Source: Candidatus Binatota bacterium (GTDB lineage: Bacteria > Desulfobacterota > Binatia > Bin18). From it: a DNA stretch of 6,631 nt. The notes below the pieces were generated by a model. The model made no database searches and was not told the origin of the DNA. It saw only the letters and a list, made by a program, of their open reading frames with translations. The stretch is from assembly GCA_011523315.1 (NCBI GenBank), contig WTHE01000181.1:1-6631 (forward strand). Direction: 5' to 3'. Position numbers and translations under genes: made by a program. This document shows positions 6,338 to 6,631 of the stretch, piece after piece (the first letter of the stretch is position 1; each line of letters starts with the position of its first letter).

Positions 6338-6344
6338 AATAGTG

Positions 6345-6631
6345 ATGAACCTCCAAGCCTATGCAGACCCGGCGGAGCTGCCGGCAAGTGAAGCCACGCG
6401 GGTTGCCAGACTTCTGGCGATTGATGGACCGGACGTCCTGAGCGATGTGCAACTGGCGCGACGCATTGATGCCGGCCTGCCGCCGGGGGCAGCCGTAGCC
6501 CTGGCCGAGGTACTTGGCAGGCACCGGGTGGTTGGACCTGTGATCCCCGAGGCAACGCTCCGGCGTGTGCGCAAAGCCAACAAAAGGCTGTCCAGGGAGC
6601 TGAGCGAGCGGCTGTATGAAATGGGGTGTGT
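6345..6631 (+). CDS. Xre/MbcA/ParS-type antitoxin-like protein (3' end outside window)
   Basis: The first 95 residues of a protein are visible; no stop is reached. After a short lead come RVARLLAIDGPDVLSD (residues 19-34) and LARRIDAGLPPGAAVALAEVLG (about 37-58). The latter carries the GLP turn typical of the region before the toxin-binding domain in Xre/MbcA/ParS antitoxins. Then IPEATLRRVRKANKRLSREL (67-86) and SERLYEMG match the family pattern of a helix ending in TL-x-RR, a basic segment, then LS-x-x-x-SERL. Proteins of this family neutralise RES-domain toxins, which attack NAD+, and repress their own operon; the toxin gene normally follows directly. Whether a RES gene follows here cannot be seen. 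A stand-alone regulator or an orphan antitoxin is the main alternative. It has its own ribosome binding site and a gap full of palindromes before it, so it is probably a separate transcription unit from the glycogen genes. Confidence 0.65.
   Translation, partial: MNLQAYADPAELPASEATRVARLLAIDGPDVLSDVQLARRIDAGLPPGAAVALAEVLGRHRVVGPVIPEATLRRVRKANKRLSRELSERLYEMGC

Noticed and set aside
6295..6342. Possible 15-residue leader peptide ending two bases before ATG 6345
   Set aside because: It has no ribosome binding site and no run of regulatory codons, and its ATG would lie upstream of the predicted transcription start.
6253..6344. Intrinsic terminator for the glycogen operon
   Set aside because: Hairpins are present, but none is followed by a T-run, so a standard terminator cannot be claimed.
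1..6631. CRISPR array, tRNA or rRNA gene, insertion sequence
   Set aside because: I saw no spaced direct repeats, no cloverleaf-like segment with tRNA consensus boxes and no transposase motifs; nearly all bases are in identified genes.

Overview
The window is a GC-rich, densely coding stretch of bacterial chromosome with every supported gene on the + strand. The core is a bacterial glycogen synthesis cluster: glycogen synthase (glgA), a GH57-type branching enzyme and ADP-glucose pyrophosphorylase (glgC), followed by an aldo/keto reductase. The GTG starts of glgA and glgC, the GH57 rather than GH13 branching enzyme and the GYD-domain protein upstream would fit a high-GC Gram-negative lineage of the deltaproteobacterial, Tectomicrobia or Binatota kind. 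That placement is inference; nothing here (no rRNA, no marker gene) fixes the taxonomy.

Layout. Bases 3-284 are the C-terminal end of an unrecognised protein. A small two-CxxC (zinc-ribbon-like) protein follows at 291-611, then a GYD-domain protein at 639-947. The glycogen block comes next: glgA 990-2492, GH57 branching enzyme 2497-4179, glgC 4190-5413. An aldo/keto reductase (5449-6252) closes the run. Gaps between these genes are 6, 27, 42, 4, 10 and 35 bases, and no terminator or clear internal promoter is visible, so one transcription unit is plausible. After a 92-base gap packed with inverted repeats, a new gene starts at 6345 and runs off the window. It resembles an Xre/MbcA/ParS-type antitoxin, whose partner would normally be a RES-domain toxin just downstream.

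How the genes work together. GlgC makes ADP-glucose from glucose-1-phosphate and ATP, GlgA adds the glucosyl unit to the growing alpha-1,4 chain, and the GH57 enzyme introduces alpha-1,6 branches. The three steps together suffice to build glycogen. No phosphorylase, debranching enzyme or GH13 GlgB is present in the window. The roles of the GYD protein, the zinc-ribbon protein and the aldo/keto reductase in this context are unknown.

The points most worth a second look are the probable toxin-antitoxin module at the right edge with its candidate operator array, the Lys-to-Arg change in the ADP-glucose-binding motif of GlgA, and a long active-site loop in the GH57 enzyme. I did not find a convincing wholly new system in this window.
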